Positions 27,901 through 39,491 of a stretch of DNA of 64,000 nucleotides are shown here, in pieces. Source of the stretch: Taenia hydatigena (Eukaryota; Platyhelminthes; Cestoda; Cyclophyllidea; Taeniidae); NCBI GenBank assembly GCA_036345935.2, contig JADWOT020000003.1, positions 18,308,509 through 18,372,508 on the forward strand. The letters are read 5' to 3'. A program made the translations under genes and the position numbers. Under the pieces are notes generated by a model. It searched no databases. It worked only from the letters and a program-made list of their open reading frames with translations, and had not been told where the DNA came from. Every line of letters starts with the position of its first letter. Within the stretch, counting starts at the first letter, position 1.

Positions 27901-30545
27901 CAGGCTCCTCTGCCTTGTGATTCCCATCAAGGCCTCCGTTTTCGGGTTTGACCTCTTCCTGTAAAAAAGGGAGACCACTTTCACTGATTGCGAAGACTTT
28001 ATTGGCAAATTTCTGCTGCAAGATCGCCTTCACACTACAACAGTCTGATTCTTTTGACCACAGGTGATACAAACGATGCTCCGCCCGTGCAAGTGGGTAA
28101 AGAAGAGAGTTTGGAATGCATTTCAATGCGTGGCTTACAAGGTCTTGCTCAAATTAAATCAAAGGGCTGAAAATGCACGTGTATAGAATTTGTGGTGAAG
28201 AAGGAAATCCTGCCTAACTGACGGTCGAGCTACTTGAATTTCATATAATTGATACCCGCTTTAAAAAAGGCAGAGTACGCTATCAATCAACTGCTGTCAT
28301 TTGATAACTTATTGGAGGCAGACTTCAACACACTAAAACTGGTGCTGAACCGCCACTAAGTCACGAAGGCCTTCCCGTTGTTCACCCTTTAGCAAGGAAT
28401 GGAGGGACTGTGTACTCACTGTTCTGACTGATGAGTCCACCTTCAAAGCAGTGGTGCAGTAAGTAATGGACTGCTCCATACTCTCAAAGATGCACTGAAC
28501 GCCCGAGTTGATCTCTTCTAATTCCTCTGGATTTACCTCCAAGTGCTCGATTATATCATTCCAAAATGCCTGCGATGCGTACACTGCTTGCTTTATTTCC
28601 AGAACTCGTTTGCCGGCTTTCTGTAACAAAAAGGCAACAAGTGACCCCGCTGAAAGTGGAATTAGAAGAACATCCAGTGAAACGTCTACTTACAGATTTA
28701 AATTATTATTAAAAGACTGTATGTTGAGTCAGTAGAATCCGAGGTTCCAAAAATTCAAAGTTCAATCCAGTTTGTATTCAATCTTACCTGTTACTACAGG
28801 AACGGGTTTTTTCCTTACCAAAGTAATGATAAAACGAGCATTTAACGTAATATGCAACTACAGCAGCAACGATGTCAGCTTTACTAGTAGAAAAAGTGTC
28901 CTCTCAATTGCACTTGAGTGCCCTTGTAACCTGATGATGTTGAAAGGATGGAGCCCTTTTTTCCAGACCGTTTGATTGGCGTGGAACTAAGTGTGACACT
29001 ACCGCGGGCCCAATGCTTCCCATCACGTGCCTTCCAGAAGTGAAGTTGGTATCTGTAGTACTTTGTTTGTTTGAACTACCGATTTCGGTGGGGGTCACAG
29101 AGGTGGCCATATTGTCCTAGCTGTGGAGACTGGCCTCCGGGCCATGCCAGCAACTTATTTCTCTCTATCTGTTAAATATATATATTCTACTCTAGCATTC
29201 TGCCTTCTTTGGCCTTCGAGGGAGCCTCGAGACGCTACAGTATCCGTAGGGTTACGGCAAATAAATTTTGCCCACAATTTTGATGAGTTAACTTATTTCC
29301 TGTTCTATTCATTGCAAGCTAACCATCATTGCATATAATAAAAACATAAAGAATTCAGTGCTTCGATGAAGGGAAAGAGACTCACGGAAAGCTTTTTTTC
29401 TAATTCAATATCTGCGTTGGCATTAGTTTCATGCTTTTCACTCGCCATTTTGTAAATGGTTTGCAACTCGGTATGAAGTTGCCTATTTTCGGTACTCATT
29501 TCCGAGATGACCTCTTGTAGATTGTAGTGAGTGCTTTCAGTAAGGTTCCCAAACTAAGTTACAACAGACTTTTTGGATTAAGACGAGCTTTCACCAACAC
29601 AATTTAGTCAAAGCAGACAACTAAAGCACTATCAAGATCGTTTTAAATGCAAATACTGGTGGGTTAGTGCTAACAAATAAAGTAAATTTTCACACATGTA
29701 TACACATGAAAGCTTAACGCAAAGCGTTTACAAGTATCGTCTTTGTAGCAAAACCAGCTTCGTAGATTTGTTTCACGAAAGGTTTGGATAAAAGACTTGC
29801 TCTTTACAATAAAATACATCAAATAAAAAACAAGGTGCTTGAGATTCTTTAGAGATTGCATAGTTCGGTCTAAATGAAATTCAGTGGAACCTAATGATAC
29901 ATCGAGGTATACCTGTTTATAGCAAACAAAGAGAAATGACAAACCACGTCTTTATTAGGCAACCAATGTAAATTGCGTAAACCATCAACGCTAGAGGTCA
30001 AGCCGCTTTTTTTAAGACGGTCGTACGCGTGCTCAAAATTATTGCACGAGAATGCATTTTTATAGGTGATGGCCCAAGTCTAGATCATAAAAGCAACTGT
30101 TAACTGAGTAGAAAAGAGTAAAAAAACTTAAGAACAAACCATCTTAAACACAATGAGATGAAAAAATATCACGCCACAATAGCATGCTAACCTGGATGAG
30201 GCTTAACAGTTTTAGCTGAATTTGCACAGAAACAGACTTGACCTTTGTGGAATTAAGGAGAAAGGCAATAAGGTCATTTAAACGATCCTGGCTATTAAGC
30301 GCCAGCGCAAAGACATCTCCGCCATGTAATGTGCACATTTGAAGTAGATCCAGACTCCAAAGACCAATTCTTTGATTATCCAAAGCAACATTGCAAAAAC
30401 GATTAATTATTTGTCGAGCAGTCGATTGAGCTGCGGCTGCTCCGCAGAGAGCAACACTTCGAACTTTGGCGAATGCGAGCAAGCGATTTGGACAGCACTC
30501 ATTTGTAGCGTACTCTAAATATGATAGTTTACTAATGAAGTTCAT
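18931..30545 (-). CDS. VHS-like domain plus multiple C2H2 zinc fingers, ~21 phase-0 exons
   Basis: Exons in transcript order: 30545-30192, 29553-29386, 28620-28420, 27958-27875, 27530-27420, 27223-27155, 26858-26796, 26592-26569, 26373-26302, 25445-25395?, 25160-25071?, 25034-24981, 24333-24268, 23228-23151, 23003-22701, 22614-22489, 20511-20443, 20259-20155, 20069-19914, 19559-19515?, 19152-18931 (? = weaker). All are multiples of 3 and joined in phase 0, giving ~836 aa. Residues 1-118 resemble a VHS domain: a 'YATNE' start, a 'LWSLDLLQMCTLHGGDVFAL' helix pair and a closing 'LLSLIQ'. Residues 119-241 are charged and helical. Fingers: C-x2-C-x12-H-x5-H at ~283-306 (CALC...HIDTPYH) and ~565-590 (CQEC...HLLTPRH), C-x2-C-x11-H-x5-H at ~727-748, and an incomplete CNDC...HPC at ~502-525. 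VHS domains bind endosomal cargo or ubiquitin; long-spaced fingers often bind RNA. I know no family with this pairing and assign no function. Confidence 0.6.
25035..25070 (-). other. 36-nt intron
   Basis: Read on the minus strand this begins GTAATT and ends in a pyrimidine-rich run with TGCAG, exactly 36 nt. It joins two phase-0 exons of the VHS/zinc-finger gene. The upstream exon is one of the less certain ones, so this intron is less sure than the other two of the same length. Confidence 0.45.
29054..29239 (+). mobile_element. Solo LTR (TRIM-like family), 186 bp, TSD GTATC
   Basis: Starts TGTAGTACTTTG and ends GACGCTACA, with a perfect 5-bp direct duplication GTATC at 29049-29053 and 29240-29244. 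TG...CA termini and a 5-bp duplication are LTR-retroelement hallmarks. It sits in an intron of the VHS/zinc-finger gene, opposite to its transcription. Confidence 0.85.
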
Positions 30546-31377
30546 CAAAAATTTTTAAAAATTTTGACCTCGTATTTAATTTACTTAAATAACTATTCTC
30601 AAAACTAACTCAAAAATCTCCAATTATTTCGTTCTCGATAATTTACTTCAGACACACCTCATGATAAAACAAACTTTGCATACAATAAGTTGACTATTTA
30701 CCCTTCTTTAGCAAGCCTAATATAAAACTTATATCAGCAGTCTTAAGCCTTGCCTCATATCTTTGTTATGTATTTTGCCCAAGCAAATTCATGGTAAGAC
30801 GCACGAGTCTTAACAAACCCATAGGTTTTAATGCCTTTTCTAATTTTGTAAATAAGTACGATAAAAATGCCTGTACCACTTTAATTATCAAATATGAAGA
30901 AACCAACCGATAGCGTTAAAAATATCCTTATAACGAGCCATCGCGCATTTGCTGATTTCGTAAAAGCGGTAAAGAACCGCAAATTACAGTGTGGTCCACA
31001 TAAACAAACGCAGAGTGGCACGTAAGCTAGGACAGAATTGCTAACCAAAGGCAAAAATCTTAGCAAGTAAGGTCAGGTAAGTTAAGGGCTTTAAAGTAGC
31101 TGTGGGTAAAAATCTTTATCACCTTAACTAAAGGTAGGATGCAAAATAATTTAACGGAAAACAGACGATAGGTGCAATTATCATGCAACATACTTTTCAA
31201 CAATAGTTAGACTTGATCGCTGCTTAACGCAGGCCAGTACTTATATATAAACAGCTGTAACAACAAAAATGCGCTTTCGACCAGCTCCGCGCCCTCCCTT
31301 TGCTGAGACACAGTGGTTTTACCGAAACCGCAAGGTAAGCAAATGAACAACAGATTGCGAAAACGCTAAATAAACGA

Positions 31378-31562
31378 TGTAGTACTTCGTTTGTTAGAAC
31401 TGCTGGTTTCTGTCAAGGTCACAGAGGTGGCCGTATTGCCCTAGCTGCGTGGGCTGGCCTCCGAGCCATGCCAGCAGCCTGTTTCCTTCTGTGCGGTGAA
31501 TATATGTATTCTACCCTGCCACTTTGCCTTCTTTTGCCTTAAGGGAGCCTCAAAACGCTACA
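31378..31562 (+). mobile_element. Solo LTR, 185 bp, TSD AACGA
   Basis: TGTAGTACTTCG...AAACGCTACA is flanked by AACGA at 31373-31377 and 31563-31567. It is highly similar to the copies at 29054 and 45697 (reverse). Confidence 0.85.
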
Positions 31563-31811
31563 AACGATGTTAAGCAAAACACATTAATTCTTTGTTGGCT
31601 ATTCCAAATATCCTCTAAAGACTTATAATATCACCAAATTCGCATAGCAGCCAAGTCGCCCTAGAACCCTCTTGAAGGCAGAGGAAGCCTTAATACAAGA
31701 TCAGAATGAAGCGGTTCAAATATTATCGATTGCTAGTTAAATTATGTCTTTTAATTCGAGGACATTCGAATGTCCGTATATTGCAGCTTAGTCCGGCGAC
31801 GTAACCTATTG

Positions 31812-31996
31812 TGTAATGCTTTGTTTGTTATGACTGCCGGTATTGATTTTGATCACATTGGTGGTCACACTGCTCTAGGCGCATGCGCTGGCATCTGAGA
31901 AATGCCAGTAGCCACGTTCCATCCGCTTATTGAGTATATATACTGCCCCACTGTTAGACTTACTTTTGCATTTGATGAAAGCCCAGGGACGCTAAA
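31812..31996 (+). mobile_element. Diverged solo LTR, ~185 bp
   Basis: Starts TGTAATGCTTTGTTTG and ends GGGACGCTAAA. The length matches intact copies and the internal order is kept (gatcacattggtggtcacac, gccagtagccacgttcc, gagtatatatac), but point changes are many and no duplication is left. An older insertion of the same family. Confidence 0.6.
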
Positions 31997-32093
31997 AATA
32001 GGCTATCCATTCGGACTTAGCATTTCGAATCCTCAGTATCATAGCTTCTGCCATGTTGCAATGACTTCTTACGGCTTTGAAAAAGGCAAAATG

Positions 32094-32451
32094 TGTAGCG
32101 TTCTGAGGCTACCTTAAAAGAAAAAGAAGGTAGAATACTAAGGTGAAATATACGTATTTACAACAGGCAAAAGAAAATGAGCTGCTGGCTTGGCACGGAT
32201 GTAATAATTCGTTAGGTGGAAATACCGATTTCAGTCAGGGTCACAGAGGTGGCCATATTGCCCTAGCTGCGTATGCTGGCCCCCGGGCAGTGCTAACAGC
32301 TTATTTCCCTCTGTCCGCTGAATATATATGTTCTGCCCTGGTATTCTGCCTTCCTTTGCCTTTGAGGGAGCCTCTGAACGCTACGCAGGTACGGCAACAT
32401 AGACACTTCTGTGGCCCTGACCAAAACCGGTAGTCCTAACAAAGCATTACA
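32094..32451 (-). mobile_element. Reverse LTR interrupted by a forward LTR
   Basis: The outer pieces (32094-32199 and about 32386-32451) are the two ends of a reverse-oriented LTR: TGTAGCGTTCTGAGGCT at one side, CAAAGCATTACA at the other. Between them, 32200-32385, lies a forward copy starting TGTAATAATTCG and ending GAACGCTAC. Roughly 20 bp of the outer LTR are missing at the junction, so this may be an insertion followed by deletion or a recombination product. The flanks AAATG and AAAGC are only partly alike. Confidence 0.6.
32200..32385 (+). mobile_element. Inner forward LTR of a nested pair
   Basis: About 186 bp, clearly alignable by eye to the solo LTRs at 29054 and 31378: 'gtcagggtcacagaggtggc' near 32234 and 'ccatattgccctagctgcgt' just after. 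It lies inside the reverse-oriented copy at 32094-32451. Confidence 0.65.
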
Positions 32452-33291
32452 AAAGCATTACGAAAGAGCAATCCGTGACGACTTGATTGCTGAACAAGAC
32501 AGAAGTCTGTTGCTATAGTTTGGAAAATAAGACCTAATGTAAAAGGTGTCAAATTAATGCACCAAATTCTGCGGGTAAATTGCCTTTTAACTACTTGAAA
32601 AAAAAAGACTTATAAGCGAAATTTTTTATGCACTAATTTTACCAAGGAATTTTCGTGGTGGAGCTTAGACTTCATTTATTTTTTTTAATTCGGAGAGCCA
32701 CCTGCATTTTTGGCGCATAACTTTACTTCAAATTCAGTGATAACAACTTTGTGGACTAAGAAACTTTGTTTTTCTGTAGTTTTGAGGGAGCTCATTTTAA
32801 TGACGATGATCTACTGGGTGCAGAAACCATGCCTGGCGTGTTTTTCCGCTGTGCATCTAATTTTTTCGAACTGTGTTGCCTGATATTGTAAATTTTTTAT
32901 GCTTTCGTTAGTCTAATTTTGGTCACTTCTTATCTTGTTACATACCGGTTCCTGCTCCTTTCCTAGCATCCTTGTGGCTGTAGCTCTCTTCTTTGCCATT
33001 TCTCTAGCTTGTTATCCATCTGCGTTTTACTAATCTGTTATGTGTAGTATTTTACTCACTTCAATTGCAAATCACAAGCACGTGCATCGCTTTACTCTGG
33101 GTTTTACATTAATGGTGGTGCGTTGTTTGTGCCTCGTGAATAGTTCGGTGATAATTGGTTAGCTTTCATTCTTGTACTAGCATCAGCTGATCAAACTCAC
33201 GTCTGTACGATTTCCCTGAAAAGTCTATTTCAGGTTGTATCTATTATCGTCTCGACATTGCTAAACTATTTCCTTTTTCTCAGACTTAAGA

Positions 33292-36200
33292 ATGGGGAAG
33301 GGTAAGAGCACATCCAGTCAGAAAATTCGCACCAAGGGGAATGTTAAACCCTCGAGCAGTGATCGGTCGACTGAATTTCTCCAACGTAACGCCCCTTCTG
33401 GTGTTGGAGCTACTCCGGGATTCGGTTTTCTCTCCATCCAGTCGAATGCACAACCCCTAATGAGCGCACAGACCTCTGCTATGGGCTTCTCTAGCCTCCT
33501 TCCCCTTGATCAAGACCCAACCGCAGCCACTCTGGATACGGATTTTCTCGCTGCACTACGTCGACTAGAGAAGCGTAACAGTGCGACCAAACAGAAGGCC
33601 CTCGACACGCTCATAACTCTCTTGCACGATCAAAATGAGGATGGAGAGTACGTAAAATCGGAAGACGTCGTAGCAGCCTCTGTTTTGCCATTCTGGCCAC
33701 GACTCTATAACACTCTTACTCATGACGAGGATCGGCGTGTGCGAGAGTTGAGTCAGGTGGTTATGCATGCTCTCGCAAAGCGCCTTGGTCGCAAGCTGGG
33801 TCCCTATTTAAAGGAGGTTGTAGTGTCGTGGACCTTTGCTACTGTTGATTCCTATGAGAACACGGCTAGAGCCGCACAAGTTGGACTGAGCAGTACTTTC
33901 CCTGGTCACCGGCATGGTGAGCTCTACCGGACCCATAGTAAATACTTACTAGATGAATGCGAACGGCGAATTTCGCATCTGACCACTGATCTACCCAGTC
34001 ACTTAAAATTTAAGGGACACAGGGGCCCTGATGATCCTTTACCACCAGAAGTACATCATCATCTCAACATCGCCACTCAGTTTCTCGCCTGGGTCACATC
34101 CCTCCTTCCTGAGCTTTCTCAACTACCTGCAGACAGTATGCAATTGGCTCGACTGCAGGCTATTCTCCTGCGATTATTACCTGCTGTCTCGCCAGTCCTA
34201 GATACGGTTAAATTTGCCCCTCTAAGTACAGCATACTTTCGTCTCATCTCTGCAACGTGTAAATTTATGACAGGATGGCTGATTGGACAAGAGGAATTGC
34301 TTGAATTTATTATCCTCAAGTGTGTAAAGGAGGTTGATGTGTTTCCCGAAAAACTTGCGGCTGCAAGCACCTGTTTGGGGGTGTTTGGTGAGAGAGTCTG
34401 GAGTAGAGTTTCCTGGCTGGATTTGGTTAATAACACGATCATCCCCGTGGTCCAGCAGGCCCAAACGAAAGCTCAACGACAGGTAAGAGTAGTTTTTCCC
34501 TCATATTTACACTCGAGACATTTTTTTGTCCTAACTTGATTTATAATCGCGTGTTTATTATTTTTTACAGAGGACATTTATCAACTTCTCACCCCTTCCG
34601 ATAACAGTTACTTAAGTTTTCAAGTAACATCGGTTTTATGTTATAGGCTGTCTATGCTAATCTCCTTCCCCTCGTGAGCCAATTTCCTCTCGCCTCTCAA
34701 TTTGACGGCGAAGTGGCGAACTTGATGGAGCGTTTAGTGGATGCATCGCGTCAGGGCTTGGTTCGCTCACTTAATCTCCCCAGTGACGTGGATCTTCGGC
34801 AAATGGATGCGCTACCAAGCCTGCTTGATCAGGGCTCTTCTGTTGATTGCCTGGCGGGTCTTTTGGAGCTGTCTCGCTACCTCCTCGACCGTGCTGCCCT
34901 TGCCTCTAGTCAAGAACTCGTTGACTTCCTTTTTGAACGGGTTTTTTGCGACCTTCTCGTCTTTGTGTTTTCCTGCCCGGACTCTCTGAAGAGATGGCTG
35001 TATCGAGAGCAGTTTTCAACCTGTCTATTCAAACAGGTATTCATCGGCTCCCCATTTCTTCAGTATGTGCAAAAATTAAAGATGCTAGTCCTAAAAGATC
35101 CTCTTTCTTCTAGGTTTGTGCAACTCTTGTCCACTTGGGGCATGACCCCCGCCCTCAACTCCAAACGGTTTTTTCCTCCCTCAAAGAAAGTATAACTGAA
35201 CTCGTCAGATCCACTTCTTCATATGGACCCTGTCTTCCCTTGGAGCCTCTTTTGAAATTCTTCCATCATCTTGTCGATGCTAGTACTGACAGCAATGGCA
35301 ATCTTGAGTCTTGGTGTCAAATGTGGCTTTGCGAAATCATTGCTTTTATTCGGCCCACTTCTAAGGAGGCACATGGCTCAGCTCAACGTTGGCTTTTAAC
35401 TTTCAGTCTGCTTGGTCAAGTTGACTCTGATCAGAGCGTGAGTAATCCGCTAGACCTATTAATTACTTCCGTCATTCCCGCCTTCGATGATGAAGTCTTT
35501 AAATGGACCATATCTATGAGCAGAGGCCTTGCAAAGTGCCCCCTGAAACCCATTTCGCCGGAGTCCTGGCTGTTGGCTAGTGAAAAAACGCGTGAACACT
35601 TTGTCCAAGGTCCCATCAAACATCTCATTGTCGACTCTAGCCGAGACGATTTCTTGCCTGTTTTGCAGCCCCTGTTTGACGCATTAACAACTAATATTGA
35701 CACCGCTCCCAGCATACTACTAGAATTGGGGAAGGTTATTTTCGTCGCCTCTTGCTCCTGTGACGAGGTTAGAGAACATATGCTTCGGGCGGTTTGTATG
35801 GAAATCGCCGGGCGGAACCACGTTTCAGATGAAGTTTATGAATTCGTCGCCTCGTTCATCGCTCTTCTTATTTCAAATCGCAAGTTGTGCCTTACAGGTT
35901 CGTCCGATCTCATCAATCAGTACGTGAGACTAACCTTGGATAAGCTTTGGTTATCGAAGCACTCTATAGAAGTACCAACACACGTTGGCGAGGAAATCGT
36001 CGCCTATTTGAAAACTCTGGAGGATTCAGAGGCTTGTCTGTTCTCACAACAAATATGGATCAGTGTACTGACCAAATTGAAGACAAATGGTTGCCCCTGT
36101 GATTCCGCCGTCTTGCTGGACTTCCTTCGCCAACTGCCCATAAATACTGATGTTTGTCGAGAGGCCTGGCTAAAGTATATCGTGTCTGCTGTGTCCCAGC

Positions 36201-39200
36201 TTTCTGACGAAGTGGAGTTGGCCTGCCAAACTCTGCCAATTTTCGTTCGTTCAGAAGTCTTTCCAATGCACTTACTACCGCAAGTTGCGCCAATAATTGT
36301 TGCGCTACAGATCGGTTTAAAACTCGATCTACACGTTGCCTTCACTGCTGGCCTCCCTGCACACAAGCGATTAGCTAATTTGCTATTGATGCTTCACTTT
36401 TGGCTTTCAACAGGCACTGTAGAGCCGTACACTTTGAATGATTTATCTCCAAACCTAATATTTATGCCTACTAATGTAGAGGAGCCGCCATCCACATCCA
36501 ATCTACTCAGTTACCTTGATGCAATGTGCGACCAATTCGCGGACTCTACTTACTCCCTTGAGGAGTTCGACACGTCGAACGCCGCTCTTCGTGCATCGTT
36601 GGCCAAGCGTTTGGTGGATATCCACCCCCTCAAATGGCCCCTATCCATCCGACAAGCGGCCTCATGTTCCCCTCCTTCAAGCTGGTTGGAAGAGCAGATA
36701 ATTGAAAGCTCTTCGGAAGCGTTCCTTCATCTCTGTGACGTCTGTCTTCCTGTGGGTGTTCTCGGTCGATGCCTTCCTAGGAGCATCGTGATCACCCACG
36801 TGCTTGATCTTGCATCCAAGGATCGCCTCGAAGGCAGCCGAGAAGATCTGGCTCGTCTGGCTGAGTTCATCGCCTCTCTTTGTTCCATTGCCTATGTCGG
36901 TCGCTCTTACGCCTTCTCACTTGCGTCACTCACTCTTGAAGAGGCAATTCGGGATTCCCTTGTTGATGCCGAATGCTGCGAAGAACCGGAGCTACTGCGA
37001 GCGGTCATTGCGTCTATGAAAGCTCTCCAAGTACTCGTTCTTTTGAGACAGCCTGTGAGGCCGATCGAAAATCATCTACATCTCGGTCTTGTTATGCTCT
37101 CTCAGCGTTTGAGACAATCGAAGCCTCGATTAACTCGAGAACAGTGGGACTCCCTGCTATGCCTCACCGCCAGTTGGATTACACAAGCTGTGGTCAGGCC
37201 TGTAAAACCTACAGCCTTTCCGGTTCGCGCCTTTCAACTCGTCGCTGCAATTGGAGCTCTGTTTGTAAATTCTCTGTGCTCCAGCACAACCGTCACAGGT
37301 GCTCTGATCCGACGTGATACGGCAGAATTCTCCTCGGTTGACCAACTCATGGACATGAATCCGGAGGAGTGGGACGAGACTGACTTCGACTTTGCAGAGG
37401 ATTATGATTGTGAGGATGATGGAAATGTGTCTTTAGTGAATGTGAAGGTCCTAGAAGAAGCTGAAGAGGACGATGTTGTGGATGCGGATACTGAGGAGTT
37501 GAGGTTCGAGGATCCAGATGCACAGCGCCGTTTGCCGCCACCTGCATCAGTACAAAAGGACTGGCATGAATTCTTCGCGGGCAACATATACGATTCGCTG
37601 ATTAGTCTCACTACCGACACGTGTCTTTCTGCTAACGGTGGTGCTCATAATCGCGTGTCGAAAGATACTCCTCAACATCTGTCTGCACTGTGTGCTGCAG
37701 TAGCCACTTGTTCCGTAGAATCGCTGCTCACCTGTCTCGAGCAGCAACCGGATATTGTTGTCACTTATTTGTTGGACTCTCCCACTCACCAATCATGCCA
37801 TCCTCCTCAGGTGGAAAATAGCCTCTTTTCCTCTGAGTGCCTCTTAGCTCCACAAATGCGCAATGCCATCGACCTCGCTGTTCGTCTTCTCACCACTTCA
37901 TCCTACCAAGCCGGTCAACTGTTGGGTCATGTCCTGCTTACTCGGTTGGCTGCTTCAAGGTCGTTGGAACCTGTTCGGCGCATGAGTGATGTTCTGATTC
38001 CTCATCTCCCCATTTCTTGGGTTTCTGCACTCACTGCGCCACTTGCGGAGGACATAGAAGGTATTCTTTCGGATGCAGATACGGCGGTATCACAGTGGGG
38101 CCGTGGGGTTTTCACTATAAACCAACTTCTTGGTGAGGATATACCACGTGGCCACCAAGAGCTTCTTGCTTATCTTCTTTCCTGGGACGCAGTCGTTAGT
38201 CTTTTGAGTTCAGCCTCCCAGCAAAGTCGAGCTGGTCTTCAGGCGGCCTTGCTCAAGGATGATGTGTGGATCGGCCATATGTGCCGCCTAATTCTCACTC
38301 TTGGTCTACTTCTACCAAAACAGAGTGAAATCGGATCTTTCCTCACTGTTCCCTGTCGACTTGAACCAGATCATCGACTTCTTCTCACCTCCTCCGCTCG
38401 TGCTGCCATGAGCAGTACATCAATTTCATCCACACAGAAAGTTGAGTCTGTGTTTGCTCCAGTTGATCCTCTTGTGCACATCCCCGGTCACCGACTCACC
38501 GAGGATCTGTCGCATCTAGCGGTCCGGCTACTACGTCGACTATTGTTTGAATCGCCGGCTTTGATGCGCTCGCTATACGCGGAACTGCAGCGCGGCGCGA
38601 CGATGGGTGAGCGCATCAAGGCCGGTCAGGCGCGCCAATTGGCCAGTCATCTGGAGAGGGTTATACGACGCCAATTTTCGGCTAACCTGATCATCGCCGA
38701 GGTAGAATCCATCGAGCGGAGAGCGAGTGAATTTAAGCGCCGTCTGGGAGCTACGCCTTACCTCGATGCTGATCTACCCAACGCGGGAAGTGTTGACATT
38801 AAAGGAAGGCCACTTTCCCGAGAGGTAACCTCTCGCGATAGACCCCAATGCTTTCACACTGGAGTGTACTTCTATTTTTTCCTATTTCGTTTAGGTCATC
38901 ACTACATATCATTTTTCGGCAGACCAGTACCTTGAGATGATCATTAGCCTACCGGAAAACTTCCCCTTATCTCCTGTCACTGTCGAGACTAATAATAAAA
39001 CTGGCCCTGCTATGTCAAATTGGCGAACCTGGATTGTCCACCTCTCCGTCTTTCTCAACAACCAGGTAGGTTTTATGCACCCTCTTGACCTTTGTAAGGA
39101 TCCAGGTAGCATTTTAGTGGCGAAATGTTTGATAGCCGCCTAAAACAGACTTTTTTTTCCGAGCCTACTCCTTTACTCAGCAAATTTTATTCTGCCTTTG

Positions 39201-39491
39201 TGTCCTGAAGTAGCATTACGCATCATTTGAATGGTTCATTTTTTTCATCAGAATGGATCCATCCTTGATGGGATAGGACTTTGGTTGCGCAATATGAAGA
39301 AGAAGTTTGATGGAGTGGAGGACTGCGCCATCTGCTACTCCGTCATCCACGATCGCAATTTCTCCTTCCCCAGACTGCAGTGTCGTGTGTGCAAAAAGCG
39401 CTTTCATAACGAGTGCATGTACCGCTACTTCCAGACCAGTCGCAACCCCACCTGTCCTCTCTGTCGAAGTCTCTTCTACGCGACTAGTTGA
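33292..39491 (+). CDS. LTN1: Listerin, E3 ubiquitin-protein ligase (ribosome quality control)
   Basis: Listerin ubiquitinates stalled nascent chains on 60S subunits in the cytosol, with NEMF and TCF25 as partners. Five exons: 33292-34482, 34647-35036, 35114-38824, 38895-39065, 39252-39491; all junctions are phase 0 with GT-AG ends, giving 1900 codons including the stop, close to the animal family's usual ~1770 aa. The N-terminus 'MGKGKS...' followed by a Phe/Gly/Ser linker is typical, and the long middle is HEAT/ARM-like helical repeat. An acidic stretch ('EEWDETDFDFAEDYDCEDD') lies near residue 1275. The C-terminal RING (residues 1846-1892) has C-x2-C-x15-C-x2-C-x4-H-x2-C-x12-C-x2-C spacing (CAIC, CRVC, FHNEC, CPLC), as in listerins. 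ATG 33292 follows a strong TTTTTCTCAG acceptor by 8 nt, so a 5'-UTR intron or trans-splicing is likely. The frame is intact throughout. Confidence 0.93.

Larger units (their letters stand above)
30546..33291. other. Intergenic stretch between divergent genes, with LTR cluster
   Basis: This lies between the 5' ends of the VHS/zinc-finger gene (-) and LTN1 (+), so both promoters should be here. Besides the LTR copies at 31.4-32.5 kb I see no gene. A pyrimidine tract ending TTTTTCTCAG lies 8 nt upstream of the LTN1 ATG and could be a 5'-UTR splice acceptor or a spliced-leader trans-splice acceptor. Confidence 0.5.
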
